Assembly (NCBI GenBank): GCA_964496575.1
Contig: CAZCAC010000036.1
Location: forward strand, 1 to 64,000
From: CAZCAC01 sp964496575
GTDB taxonomy: Bacteria > Planctomycetota > UBA1135 > GCA-002686595
Length of the DNA stretch: 64,000 nucleotides
Direction: 5' to 3'
Position 1 is the first letter of the stretch; every line of letters begins with the position of its first letter. The translations under genes were made by a program, and so were the position numbers. The notes below the pieces were generated by a model, which worked only from the letters and a program-made list of their open reading frames with translations, was not told the origin of the DNA and did no database searches. Of this stretch, positions 1 through 8,201 are shown one piece after another.

Positions 1-8
1 CCAGAGCG

Positions 9-1178
9 ATGACGGCCGTCGTCAGATTTCGGCGGATTCAGGCAGTCGTCGACAGCGGAGACTCGAGCCGCTTCGAGAGGGCCATCGACCACTTCGACAA
101 GGTGCTCGATGCACGACCGGAGAACCGGGTGTCACTCCTGTACTGCGGTCGGACCCATTACTTTCTGGCGAAGTCCTACGGCTTTATCGATCTCACCGAG
201 GAGGCGGAAGGCCTCCTCCGGCGGGGACTGTCGGCCTACGGGGAGGATCCTCAACACACACTGCTCAACACGCTGGGCGCGGTCTGTCTCCTTCGAGGGG
301 AGAACGAGCAGGCGCTGGAGTGGAACGAGAGGGCCCTCGCCGCGGCCCGGAATCAGGACCAGTTGCACACCCAGAACATCCTGGCGGGCATCGGCAAGGC
401 GCGAGCGCGACTGGGTCGGCTGGAGGCGGCCAATGCTGCGTACCTGGAAGCGCTCCGGATGATGCCTCACGATGCGAACATCAACCTGGTCCTGGCCGAG
501 TTGGCTCTCCGGGGTGGAAGGCTCGAGGAGGCGCTCCGGTACGCGGAACAGTCGGTGACGGTGTACGCTCCTCCTCCTCTGACCGGGTCCGCCGCTGCTC
601 ACGTGCTGATTGCCTGTGTCTACCTGAGGCGGGGGGAAGGGGCGCGAGCCTGCGAGCTGTTGCTCGACATTCCGCGGAAGACCTACTTCTCCCCGCGTCA
701 CCAGGGTCTGGCTTGCTTGCTCGCTGCCGCGCTACCAGGAAGCTTGCTCCAGGACACTGAGCGTCGCTCGCTCCATTCGAAGGTGATCCTGACCAAGAGC
801 ATGAACAGCATCGCCAAGAGGAGCCACTTCAGGGAGCGTACGGCACCGATTCACTGGAGCATCATGGGTGCCCATGACTGGCTGCTGGGCGAGCACCGAG
901 CCGCGATCGATTCCTTCGAGCGAGCGATCATCGCCCGCGAGGCCTGGCCCGAGTCGGCCCGGGCCTACTTCTGGAGCGAGGACGCCCGCGATCGTTACTT
1001 CCTGGCCATGGCTCACCGGGCCCTGTCCGCCGACTCCCCGGAACACGCCGAGAGTGCTCGAGAACACTTCGCCGCAGCCGAGTCGGAGTACCTGGAGAAG
1101 GAGCCTCCCCTGGAGGACGCGGACCTGATCTCGGTGGTGCGCGCGAAGGCGAGGGAAGTGCTGGGGCGGGATCGGTAG
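9..1178 (+). CDS. TPR-repeat protein, possibly 5'-truncated by window edge
   Basis: A 389-residue open frame made of helical tetratricopeptide-type units. Clear units lie at about residues 23-56, 79-116, 117-150 and 153-187, with alternating Ala/Leu/Gly positions and a tyrosine-rich first unit. The frame stays open upstream to base 1, so the ATG at 9 may be internal and the protein may be the C-terminal half of something larger. TPR tails on Ser/Thr kinases are common in such genomes, but no kinase residues are visible. No signal peptide or catalytic motif is seen. It is convergent with the cytochrome gene that follows, with only 7 bp between the two stop codons. A scaffold or protein-interaction role is inferred. 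Confidence 0.75.
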   Translation: MTAVVRFRRIQAVVDSGDSSRFERAIDHFDKVLDARPENRVSLLYCGRTHYFLAKSYGFIDLTEEAEGLLRRGLSAYGEDPQHTLLNTLGAVCLLRGENEQALEWNERALAAARNQDQLHTQNILAGIGKARARLGRLEAANAAYLEALRMMPHDANINLVLAELALRGGRLEEALRYAEQSVTVYAPPPLTGSAAAHVLIACVYLRRGEGARACELLLDIPRKTYFSPRHQGLACLLAAALPGSLLQDTERRSLHSKVILTKSMNSIAKRSHFRERTAPIHWSIMGAHDWLLGEHRAAIDSFERAIIAREAWPESARAYFWSEDARDRYFLAMAHRALSADSPEHAESAREHFAAAESEYLEKEPPLEDADLISVVRAKAREVLGRDR

Positions 1179-1185
1179 TCGCGCT

Positions 1186-1734
1186 TCACTCGGCTCCGGC
1201 GACACGGGGCGATTCGGAGTCAGGTAGCGCACCGCCGGCCAGCAGGACCTGCAGCCGCGCGGACATCGCTCGCGTCAGGGGCCAGAGCGCCGAGGATCGG
1301 GCAGCAGCGACACTGCGCCCGAAGCCGGCGAAGCGCTCGAGTGAATCGCGAAGAGCGAGGCTCCCGTCGGGGTATCGCGCGGTCACCACGGCGTCGACGG
1401 ACAGGAGGATGGGAATCTCCGCCCTCAGGTAGAGCCCCGTCGGAGTCGCCTCGCGCCACTCGAGCTCCACCTCGAGCAGCCGATCGGCCTCCACGGGCAC
1501 GTCGGTCAAGCCATACCCCGCTTCCCGCAGCGCGTCCTCCAGGCGCTCTTGACCGATCGGCGTCACCTCGTCGAAAAGGCCTCTCTCGCGAAAACCGATG
1601 GCGATCGACTCTACGAGCTCGTCCGGTGGCTCGAATCGCGGCAGCGGCGAGTCGGAGTGGCAGTCGAGGCACTCGGTCAGCGGCCCGGCGTCGGGGAACA
1701 GGGGATCGCGACTGTGATGGCATGTACCGCACAC
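1186..1734 (-). CDS. C-terminal half of the interrupted tetraheme cytochrome plus an unrecognised domain
   Basis: This frame is the direct in-frame continuation of the lipoprotein half upstream. From the GTG at 1734 it begins CGTCHH (heme 3) and has CLDCH (heme 4) at residues 22-26, followed by about 150 residues of mixed alpha/beta character that I cannot assign. Taken alone it lacks any signal peptide, although c-type heme attachment happens outside the cytoplasm. An independent gene starting here would therefore not make sense. The GTG is only the nominal first start, and the fragment is best read as the rest of the broken gene. Confidence 0.6.
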   Translation of the reverse strand: MCGTCHHSRDPLFPDAGPLTECLDCHSDSPLPRFEPPDELVESIAIGFRERGLFDEVTPIGQERLEDALREAGYGLTDVPVEADRLLEVELEWREATPTGLYLRAEIPILLSVDAVVTARYPDGSLALRDSLERFAGFGRSVAAARSSALWPLTRAMSARLQVLLAGGALPDSESPRVAGAE

Positions 1735-1749
1735 GCCGTGGACCGCCTG

Positions 1750-1758
1750 TCACGTTCA
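1750..1758 (-). other. Two in-frame TGA codons (TGA-ACG-TGA) interrupting the tetraheme cytochrome
   Basis: Read on the minus strand, codons ...CTG CCG ACC TGA ACG TGA CAG GCG GTC CAC... keep the same frame on both sides of the stops. The downstream HGVCGTCHH motif is what a c7-type cytochrome would need next. Nonsense mutation, sequencing error or recoding are all possible. I see no convincing ribosome binding site for an independent downstream start. Confidence 0.75.
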
Positions 1759-2106
1759 GGTCGGCAGCTCGTGGTAGCGCGGATCGGTCTTTTCCCCCGG
1801 ATGGCAATCGATGCACCGCCACGGGAGCAGGTCGCTCATCCCCTCGTCCTCGTGGTGGCAGCGCGAGCACTCGATCGGCACTCCATCCGTACCGATCAGC
1901 CGCGCGTGCCGGCCGTGCGGGAAGACGGTCGGCCCGGCCTCGAAGCTCGCCAGCGCGAGGTGCAGCAGCGCTCCATCCTCCTCGCCGGCCGAATCGTCGC
2001 CCCCTGCCGAGGGCACACCCTGGCAGCCGGACCAGCTCCCCGAGATCACGATCAGGGCCACGAGGGTCCCGACGGAGCGAGACCGTCCCGGGATGGGATT
2101 CGTCAC
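1756..2106 (-). CDS. N-terminal half of an interrupted tetraheme c-type cytochrome lipoprotein
   Basis: This 116-residue frame has a hydrophobic leader and a lipobox-like WSGC ending at Cys28, so export and lipidation are likely. Two heme-binding CxxCH motifs follow: CSRCH at residues 80-84 and CIDCH at 98-102. There are further His residues (PHGRH at about 63-67) of the kind that act as axial ligands in c7/c3-type cytochromes. The frame ends at TGA 1758-1756, but the same reading frame carries straight on, through a second TGA, into a segment with two more heme motifs. It therefore looks like half of one gene, broken by stop codons. Electron transfer at the cell surface or periplasm is inferred from the family. 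Confidence 0.7.
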   Translation of the reverse strand: MTNPIPGRSRSVGTLVALIVISGSWSGCQGVPSAGGDDSAGEEDGALLHLALASFEAGPTVFPHGRHARLIGTDGVPIECSRCHHEDEGMSDLLPWRCIDCHPGEKTDPRYHELPT

Positions 2107-2495
2107 GCCCCGACGATACGAGATGCGGCGTCTGGACGGAAACCACCACGTGGCGAATCCTCGGCCGACACCATGCTTTTCCGGGATGATTGTCCGGGGG
2201 GATCTCCCTACCCCGCCAGGGTGACCCTGGCCGGCCCCAGGGTGACGGCTCCGGCGAGTGCGTCACACCTCCAGCCACCCTGAAGATGGAACAGGATATC
2301 AAGGATACGACGCCCTGATTATCCCGTTGGTGGCCAGGCGAGATGAAAGGACACAGAGGGTTGATTCATCGACGGGATCTCGTGCCAGGGAAATACCAGA
2401 TTCTCGTCCGATGGAGTCGGACACGGTCACCTGAATCGTAGGCATCAACGTAGTCGCCACCATTCCGGACTGGCGAATGACAGAAGGAGGCCCAT
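2107..2495. other. 389-bp divergent intergenic region with small palindromes
   Basis: This gap separates the divergently transcribed cytochrome and the secreted protein at 2496. It contains a 15-bp near-perfect palindrome (CCAGGGTGACCCTGG, 2216-2230), a direct repeat of CCAGGGTGAC just downstream, and a CTTTTCCGGGA core near 2174 that also occurs in other gaps of this window. No convincing ORF or RNA gene is seen. Promoters for both flanking genes presumably lie here. Confidence 0.5.
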
Positions 2496-4226
2496 GTGAA
2501 TCTCACCGCCCTCACCCTCGCCGCCGGTGCGGCATCCCTCGTTCTCGTTTCCGCTTCCAGCGCCCAATCAGTGCGCTTCGACGGGCTGCTCAACTCCCCA
2601 CTGGGTTCGAGCTCCCTGTCCGTCAATGTCGATGAGCATCTCGTCATATCGAATATCGGTTCCAGCGGTCTGGACGGGGTCAGCATCGACCTCGGCGAAT
2701 CGCAGGGTTCACGCGTCTGGCCGCTGACCCAGCTCGCCGCGAACGAGAGCTGTGTCCTGACCAGCAACGCCGTGGTGACCGGATCGTCGGTACCGGCGCC
2801 GCTCAGCTTGACGATGACCGTCGAGCCGAACGGCACGGAGACCATCTTCCTGCCCGACTACTCCTCCATCGGCCAGCTGACGTACACGTTGCGCGTGTAC
2901 AAGGACGGTGTGGTCGTCTACGAGCAGGGTGGGCACACCGGGGGCACCAAGATGCACAACAACCCCCACGCCGATACGCTGCCCCAGCTCGTCTACATGC
3001 TGACGGGCATCAATGGACTGCCGTTCCTGGAGTGCGTCCCCTGGGAAGGCGGATCCGTCACGCCTCCGGGGGGTGGTACGCCGATCGCGTGCGACCTCGT
3101 CGAGTTCTTCACACCCACCGGCCCGGTCATCGGGATCGACTCCGTGGACGTGTTGATCGACGGCCCCCAGGAGTTCCTGCTCGCCACGGAAGAGGTTCAC
3201 ACCCTGGACCACTTCGTCACGGGCATGGCGGACGTGCATCTCGACGCACAGACCGGCCGCCTGAAGATCAGCAATCTCGGCTCATCCGGTTGCGACGGCG
3301 TGTCGATCGACCTGGGTGGAGGGGACAACCTGGGTGAGTGCCAGCTCGAGGAGCTCGCTGCTCCCAATCACCCCAACGGGACCTGCTGGCTGGAAAGTAC
3401 CGACTCCGCCGACCAGCTGGACAGCGTTCAGGTCCAGGAGGTCGGCGGTCGGTGGGAGTACACGCCGGACTTCAGCGTCCTCGGCGCCAGCACCTACACC
3501 CTCGAGCTCCATCTCCAGGGCCAGATCGTGTTCTCCCAGGCCGGGATGAGCGGACCCGCCGTCAAGAACACCAGCTTCACCAGCTTCTACAAGAAGAAGC
3601 TCAAGAGCTCCGATGGGACGACGGAGGCCGAGTGGTGCATCGGAGGGGCGGCAGCCTCGCCGCACACCGTCAGCGGCGGTCCGACGATCATCGCCGACAT
3701 GTTCATCGTGCGATCGAAGGGCAATACGGTTCTCGACGACGAGGTGCGGACCCTCATCTTGCGCGCCGCCGATGCCTCGCAAGATCTCTTCCTGCTCGGG
3801 ATCTCGTCCTCGAGCCCGCCCTGCGTGGGAACCAGCTACTGCACCGCCGCGCCGAACTCGACGGGAGTCGGCGCGCCGCTGTGCGCCTCCGGGAGCTCCA
3901 GCGTGGCGGACAACGACCTGGTGCTCACCTGCACCAGCATGCCGGTCAACATGCCCGGGCTCTTCTTCTACGGCCCCAACCAGATCTCGATCCCGTTCGG
4001 CAACGGTTTCCGATGCGTCGGAGGCGGCATCTATCGCCTGGGCGTCCGCTTCTCCGGAGCGGCCGGAATCGCCTCGCTCGCCGTCGACAACACCAGTCCG
4101 CCGGCCCCCGCCGGGCAGATCTCGCCGGGCCAGGTCTGGGCCTTCCAGTGCTGGTACCGCGATCCGGCGGCCGGCGGTGCCGAGTTCAATCTGTCCGACG
4201 GGCAGTGGATCCTGTTCACGCCGTGA
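2496..4226 (+). CDS. Secreted protein with internal domain duplication and Planctomycetota-type C-terminal domain
   Basis: The GTG start at 2496 follows AGAAGGAGG at good spacing. The 576-residue product has a signal peptide ending near residues 22-24 (ASSAQ). Two homologous segments follow: the motif ISNxGSSGxDGVSIDLG occurs near residues 50-68 and again near 257-275, so about 200 residues are duplicated. The last ~135 residues carry the recurrent C-terminal domain of this window in its CPC-less form, with landmarks YCTAAPNS, GLFFYGPNQ, FGNGFRCVGGG, CWYRDP and a final FNLSDGQW. The function is unknown; it is probably a surface or extracellular protein. The same C-terminal type occurs on the beta-helix protein at 16069. 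Confidence 0.85.
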   Translation: MNLTALTLAAGAASLVLVSASSAQSVRFDGLLNSPLGSSSLSVNVDEHLVISNIGSSGLDGVSIDLGESQGSRVWPLTQLAANESCVLTSNAVVTGSSVPAPLSLTMTVEPNGTETIFLPDYSSIGQLTYTLRVYKDGVVVYEQGGHTGGTKMHNNPHADTLPQLVYMLTGINGLPFLECVPWEGGSVTPPGGGTPIACDLVEFFTPTGPVIGIDSVDVLIDGPQEFLLATEEVHTLDHFVTGMADVHLDAQTGRLKISNLGSSGCDGVSIDLGGGDNLGECQLEELAAPNHPNGTCWLESTDSADQLDSVQVQEVGGRWEYTPDFSVLGASTYTLELHLQGQIVFSQAGMSGPAVKNTSFTSFYKKKLKSSDGTTEAEWCIGGAAASPHTVSGGPTIIADMFIVRSKGNTVLDDEVRTLILRAADASQDLFLLGISSSSPPCVGTSYCTAAPNSTGVGAPLCASGSSSVADNDLVLTCTSMPVNMPGLFFYGPNQISIPFGNGFRCVGGGIYRLGVRFSGAAGIASLAVDNTSPPAPAGQISPGQVWAFQCWYRDPAAGGAEFNLSDGQWILFTP

Positions 4227-4246
4227 ATGACCAGAGACCTTGAGAC

Positions 4247-4292
4247 GGAGTCGGACTCCTTCCCGCAGGAGCGTGGGAAGGGGCCTGACTCC
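4247..4292. terminator. Imperfect hairpin between convergent genes, likely bidirectional terminator
   Basis: The left arm GGAGTCGGACTCCTTCCCGC (4247-4266) pairs, with a few mismatches, with 4271-4292. It fills nearly all of the 69-bp gap between two convergent genes. No T-tract follows. The left arm shares the core GRAGTCRGRCTCCTT with repeats near 7030, 9166 and 11383. Confidence 0.55.
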
Positions 4293-4295
4293 GGA

Positions 4296-6980
4296 TCACT
4301 CGACGACGGTCACGATCTCCCGATTCGTGAACCGGGCTCCCTCTGGCGGCGACACCGCGTCGCCGACCAGGGCCTGGAGATGGATCTCGTGACCCAGCAG
4401 CGCGTCGTCGGGCGGGACGAAGAGGTCGTAGCTCACCACCCCCGACGCCGGCACCGACCCTCGATCCAGGACGAACAGGTGATCGGGAGAGAGCCGGCAC
4501 ACCCCGTCGGAGAGTCGCAGGTAGCCCTCTGCCAGCGACGCGGCCAGGAGGTACTCGTCCCCGGGAGTCGCCTCGAGCCGCAGCGGAACGATCGAGCCCG
4601 ATCGCGCTTCCGCCGTGGCCATGAGCTGGACCCTCTCCTCGCCGAAGAACTCGAGGTACCGGAGGAGCACCTCCTTCCGCGTATCCGGCCAGGCGCCGTC
4701 GACCAGGGCGCCGAGCGGAACGGAGCTGGCGATGGAGCGGTACGCGCCGGCATCGTGAACCACGCCGAGCACGGTCCCGTGAGCGGTGTTCGCCCGCAGG
4801 AGGACCTGCGCCGGGGGGATCGCCTTCACCCGGTCGATGCACAGGTCCTCGGCCTCGTCCGCGTATTCCAGCGCGAGGCCACGGAGGAGAGCTCCGCCGG
4901 CGCCCACCACCGAGTCCAGGTAGAAACCGCGATAGAACGGCAACACGCCGAACCAGGGTCCCAGCGTGTACTTCACCTGGTCGTGGGACCACGTGTCTCC
5001 CCCCTCGAGGTAGACGCCCTTCCCGGCCTGGAGCGCGGCCACCACCTCGTTCGCCTGTCCCTGGGAGAGGATGTGGTTGTAGGGGAAGACGCCCAGGCAG
5101 ACGAACCACACATCGTGCGCGTCGAAGCTTGAGGGCCAGGCCCGGTAGTAGTGATGCGGAAGGCCCAGGTCGCCGAGCGTGTCCAGGAGGAAGGGACCCG
5201 AGCAGGGGCGCAGGGAGAGGTCGACGATCCCGACGCTCTCGCCTCGAGCCGCCACGGGGCAGAACACCTCGCCCACCAGGGGCAGCGTCGAGACGTTCGC
5301 CGACACGGCCCCGTCCGTGGCCTTCAGGCGGTAGCTGACGACGTCGCCCGGTGAGACGTTTCCGCCCAGGGTTCCGCTGTACCAGTAGCACAGCTCCTCT
5401 CGCGACAGGCGCGCGGTCGGCTGGGCCACGCCGTTGATGGCGTACTCCACGGACACCTCGGGGGTGGCCATGTCATCCTTGCACAGCGTCCGGATCAGAG
5501 GCGGCCACTCGCCGGCCGAAGCGCTTCGCGTCGGCGTGAAGCGGGTGAGCTCCGGGGCTTCCACGTCGCGCCGGACCTCGAAGGTCATCATCCCCTCGGG
5601 GGCCACCAGGGGGTAGATCGCCGCCCGGCCACCGTCGTCCCGGGCCTCGATGAAGAACGAGACGGTCGAGCCCTCGCCTTGTGCCGGGATGCCCGCCCGG
5701 TAGGTGTGCGGATTCCCCGCGGGCAGCATCACCACGTCGCTGAACGGCGCGCCACCCGTCCGCGTCCAGTGGATGACCGGGTACCCCGGCAGGAGCGCGG
5801 CCCCCTGGAGGGGAATCACCTCCGCGGTCACGAGGTGGTCCGCACCGGTCTCCTCCGCGTCGCCCGGCGGGAAGGGATAGATGCGAATGACGTCGCGCTT
5901 CATGATGTTCTTCGTCGCGCAGTGGAGCGACGCGCCCCAACCGGTGCCGAAGTGATCGACCCCCACGATCTCGTAGCCGACGAAGGCCCGCTGGAAGATC
6001 TCCAGCGCGGTCGCGTCGGACGCCTCTCCGGTGACGGGCACGAAGACCTTCTCGTTGGCCACCAGGCAGTTCAGGTACGGCTTGAACTCCGTCCACGGCG
6101 ACGGGAACATCGGCAAGCGGTGGATCACGTACGGTCTCCCCCACGGGCTCTCGAGGGTCGCGTAGTAGGCCGCGATCGCCTCCCCGAGCGGGTGCTTCCA
6201 GTACCCTTCGGGCCACCGGGCGATGATCAGGGTCTCGGGGTTCGCCGGCTTGCCGCAGGTGTCGTGGTGCGAGAGGGTGTACGGCGGCACCGTGTGGTAG
6301 TGCTCGATTCCCAGGTAGTCCCGGAAGAGCGAGTCGGTGAACGCCTTCTTCTTCTCTCCGTTGTCCCCGTACACCCAGGACGAGGAGAAGGCCGTGCCGT
6401 AGGCGTTGGGGTAGAAGTTCCCCCCCTCGCAGTAGATCTTCGCGTGAGGCTCGTAGTACTTGTAGCCGTACAGGGCGGCGAACTTCCGGGGGAACTGGTC
6501 GTCGAGAGGGTAGTTGTCGTGCCAGCACGAGTTGTTCACGATGCACAGCTCGCCGCTGCCGTCCCAGATGAACCACGGACCGCAGTCCCTCATCCACCCG
6601 TAGGTCAGAGGGATCATGATGAAGTGGATGTTGGTCAGCGGAATCCCGTTGCCGTTCAGGAAGTGGATCCAGTCGCGTTTCTGCTGGTGGTCGTCCACCG
6701 GGATGTACAGCTGGTGATCCAGCTGCATCTTCTGGACGGTATCCGCGTTCATCCAGTTGTAGTTGAGGATGATCCCCTCGGACTCCTCCCACTCGGCGCA
6801 GCAGTGCACCGGTCCCGGGGGAACGGTGCCGCGGCCGGAGTCGAGCGGAGCGTCTCCACCGAGGAACACCGGGGGGGCGGGCCGGGGATTCGCCGTCTGG
6901 GCTTCGACCCCGATCGCGAGGAGGAAGCAGAGGAGGAACGCGGGGGAGAGGTTCGCGAGGGACTGCTGGATCGTGCTCAT
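4296..6980 (-). CDS. Secreted agmatine deiminase / peptidylarginine deiminase (PPAD)-family protein
   Basis: I chose the ATG at 6980 (894 residues) because it puts a hydrophobic leader ending VEAQ at the N-terminus and has an AACGAGAAGA-type RBS; an in-frame ATG at 7025 is less likely. Residues ~50-390 show the guanidino-group-modifying fold of agmatine deiminase and Porphyromonas PAD. MRDCGPW lies near 130, EGGNF near 183, SHHD near 236 and the catalytic GASLHCATKN Cys near 352. Family members hydrolyse guanidinium groups (agmatine, or C-terminal peptidyl-Arg) to ureido plus ammonia. About 500 further residues hold Ig-like and unassigned domains. Signal-bearing members suggest protein deimination or extracellular agmatine use; the substrate cannot be decided here. 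Confidence 0.85.
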   Translation of the reverse strand: MSTIQQSLANLSPAFLLCFLLAIGVEAQTANPRPAPPVFLGGDAPLDSGRGTVPPGPVHCCAEWEESEGIILNYNWMNADTVQKMQLDHQLYIPVDDHQQKRDWIHFLNGNGIPLTNIHFIMIPLTYGWMRDCGPWFIWDGSGELCIVNNSCWHDNYPLDDQFPRKFAALYGYKYYEPHAKIYCEGGNFYPNAYGTAFSSSWVYGDNGEKKKAFTDSLFRDYLGIEHYHTVPPYTLSHHDTCGKPANPETLIIARWPEGYWKHPLGEAIAAYYATLESPWGRPYVIHRLPMFPSPWTEFKPYLNCLVANEKVFVPVTGEASDATALEIFQRAFVGYEIVGVDHFGTGWGASLHCATKNIMKRDVIRIYPFPPGDAEETGADHLVTAEVIPLQGAALLPGYPVIHWTRTGGAPFSDVVMLPAGNPHTYRAGIPAQGEGSTVSFFIEARDDGGRAAIYPLVAPEGMMTFEVRRDVEAPELTRFTPTRSASAGEWPPLIRTLCKDDMATPEVSVEYAINGVAQPTARLSREELCYWYSGTLGGNVSPGDVVSYRLKATDGAVSANVSTLPLVGEVFCPVAARGESVGIVDLSLRPCSGPFLLDTLGDLGLPHHYYRAWPSSFDAHDVWFVCLGVFPYNHILSQGQANEVVAALQAGKGVYLEGGDTWSHDQVKYTLGPWFGVLPFYRGFYLDSVVGAGGALLRGLALEYADEAEDLCIDRVKAIPPAQVLLRANTAHGTVLGVVHDAGAYRSIASSVPLGALVDGAWPDTRKEVLLRYLEFFGEERVQLMATAEARSGSIVPLRLEATPGDEYLLAASLAEGYLRLSDGVCRLSPDHLFVLDRGSVPASGVVSYDLFVPPDDALLGHEIHLQALVGDAVSPPEGARFTNREIVTVVE

Positions 6981-7027
6981 TCTTCTCGTTCCCATCGAAG
7001 GCGCTGGATCTGCATTGGAGCACAAGG

Positions 7028-7078
7028 ATTCGAAGTCGGGCTCCTTCCCACGCTTTTCCGGGAAAGTGATACGGAGCC
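7028..7078. repeat. Short dispersed palindromic element (copy B)
   Basis: It contains the exact 18-mer CGAAGTCGGGCTCCTTCC, which recurs inverted at about 11380-11397, and then CTTTTCCGGGAA. CGGGCTCC and GGAGCCCG form the outer stem, and TTCCC/GGGAA the inner stem. It lies between the glycosyltransferase stop and the deiminase start, so it may terminate the upstream operon. Confidence 0.5.
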
Positions 7079-7082
7079 CGTA

Positions 7083-8201
7083 CTACGACAGGACCTCCTC
7101 GTAGACGGCCAGGGTCTCTCCCACCATCCGGTCGATCGCGAAGAGCTCGTGGACCCGCTCGCGACCGGCCGCGCCCAGACGCCGTCGTTCCTCCTCGTCG
7201 CCGGCGATCCGGAGGAATCCGGCGGCCAGCTCGTCCTCGTCGCGGACCGTCACCAGGATCCCGGTCTCGCCGTCGACGACCACCTCGGGGATCGCGGAGA
7301 CGCGCGTGGTGAGGATCGGCAGACCGCTGGCCATCGCCTCGAGGAACGTCAGGCCGAGCCCTTCCCACAACGAGCTCTGCACCATGCAGTCGCACGCTGC
7401 CAGCACGCGCGGGACGTCGCGGCGAAGGCCGACGAAGATCACCCGGTCGGCGATCCCCAGCTCGCCGGCGAGCGCCTCCATATTCTCCCTCCCGTCGCCG
7501 TACGGGTCGTCTCCGACGAGCAGCAACCGAAGCTTCATCCCGTCGGGCGCGCCCCTCACGGCCTTCCGGAACGCGCGCAGCAGGACGGGGTGCGCCTTCG
7601 CCGGAGCGAACCGAGCCACGCAGGTGAAGAGCACCTCGTCCTCCCCCACGCCGAGCTCATCGCGCACCTCGTGACGACAGCCCGCCGCGCGCGTCTCCTC
7701 GAACGGCGTGAAGTCGATGCCGTAGTAGATGCGAGTGATCTTCTCGCGCTTCAGTCGGCCGGTCGTCGCCATGTACTCGGCGACGTGGTCGGACAGCACG
7801 ATGGTCTTCCGTGGCAGGTTCCCGAGGATTCCGTGGAGAAAGGCGATACCGGGGCTCCTGAGCTGCGGCTCGTCCGAGTGCTTGCTCGAGACCAGGCGCC
7901 GGCGACACCCGCAGAGCGTCGACACCACGGCCGCGGCCATGTCCGCCTTCAGGAGGTGGCTGTGCACGATCTCCGCCCAGCGCACCAGCGGGGCCAGCTT
8001 GAAGAGGATCCCGGGGCCCTGACCGACGCGCACGACCCTCGCCGCCCCGGCGGCGCGGAACTCCGCTTCGAGGTGGCCGAGCCCCTTGAGGAACGCGATG
8101 CGGACCTCGTGCCCGAGCCGCACCTGCGCGCGCACGTGGGACAGGACGTGATTCTCCGCCCCCGCGAGGTCGATGGTCGTGATGACGTGAAGGATCTTCA
8201 A
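7083..8201 (-). CDS. Family 4 (GT-B) glycosyltransferase
   Basis: This 372-residue GT-B protein begins LKILHVITTIDLAGAENH, the usual N-terminal beta strand and glycine loop of GT4 enzymes. The C-terminal nucleotide-sugar site is EGLGLTFLEAMASGLPIL, with the two glutamates of the EX7E motif. I place the start at TTG 8201, which overlaps the deacetylase stop by 4 bp (TTGA) and gives the family's normal N-terminus; an upstream GTG-type extension would be Pro/Arg-rich and unlikely. It is translationally coupled to the polysaccharide deacetylase, so both probably work on the same surface polysaccharide. The sugar donor and acceptor cannot be told. Confidence 0.88.
   Translation of the reverse strand: MKILHVITTIDLAGAENHVLSHVRAQVRLGHEVRIAFLKGLGHLEAEFRAAGAARVVRVGQGPGILFKLAPLVRWAEIVHSHLLKADMAAAVVSTLCGCRRRLVSSKHSDEPQLRSPGIAFLHGILGNLPRKTIVLSDHVAEYMATTGRLKREKITRIYYGIDFTPFEETRAAGCRHEVRDELGVGEDEVLFTCVARFAPAKAHPVLLRAFRKAVRGAPDGMKLRLLLVGDDPYGDGRENMEALAGELGIADRVIFVGLRRDVPRVLAACDCMVQSSLWEGLGLTFLEAMASGLPILTTRVSAIPEVVVDGETGILVTVRDEDELAAGFLRIAGDEEERRRLGAAGRERVHELFAIDRMVGETLAVYEEVLS

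Noticed and set aside
1750..1758. Selenocysteine insertion in the cytochrome
   Set aside because: I found no clear SECIS stem-loop just downstream, and two Sec residues two codons apart in a cytochrome would be unusual. It is left as a remote option only.
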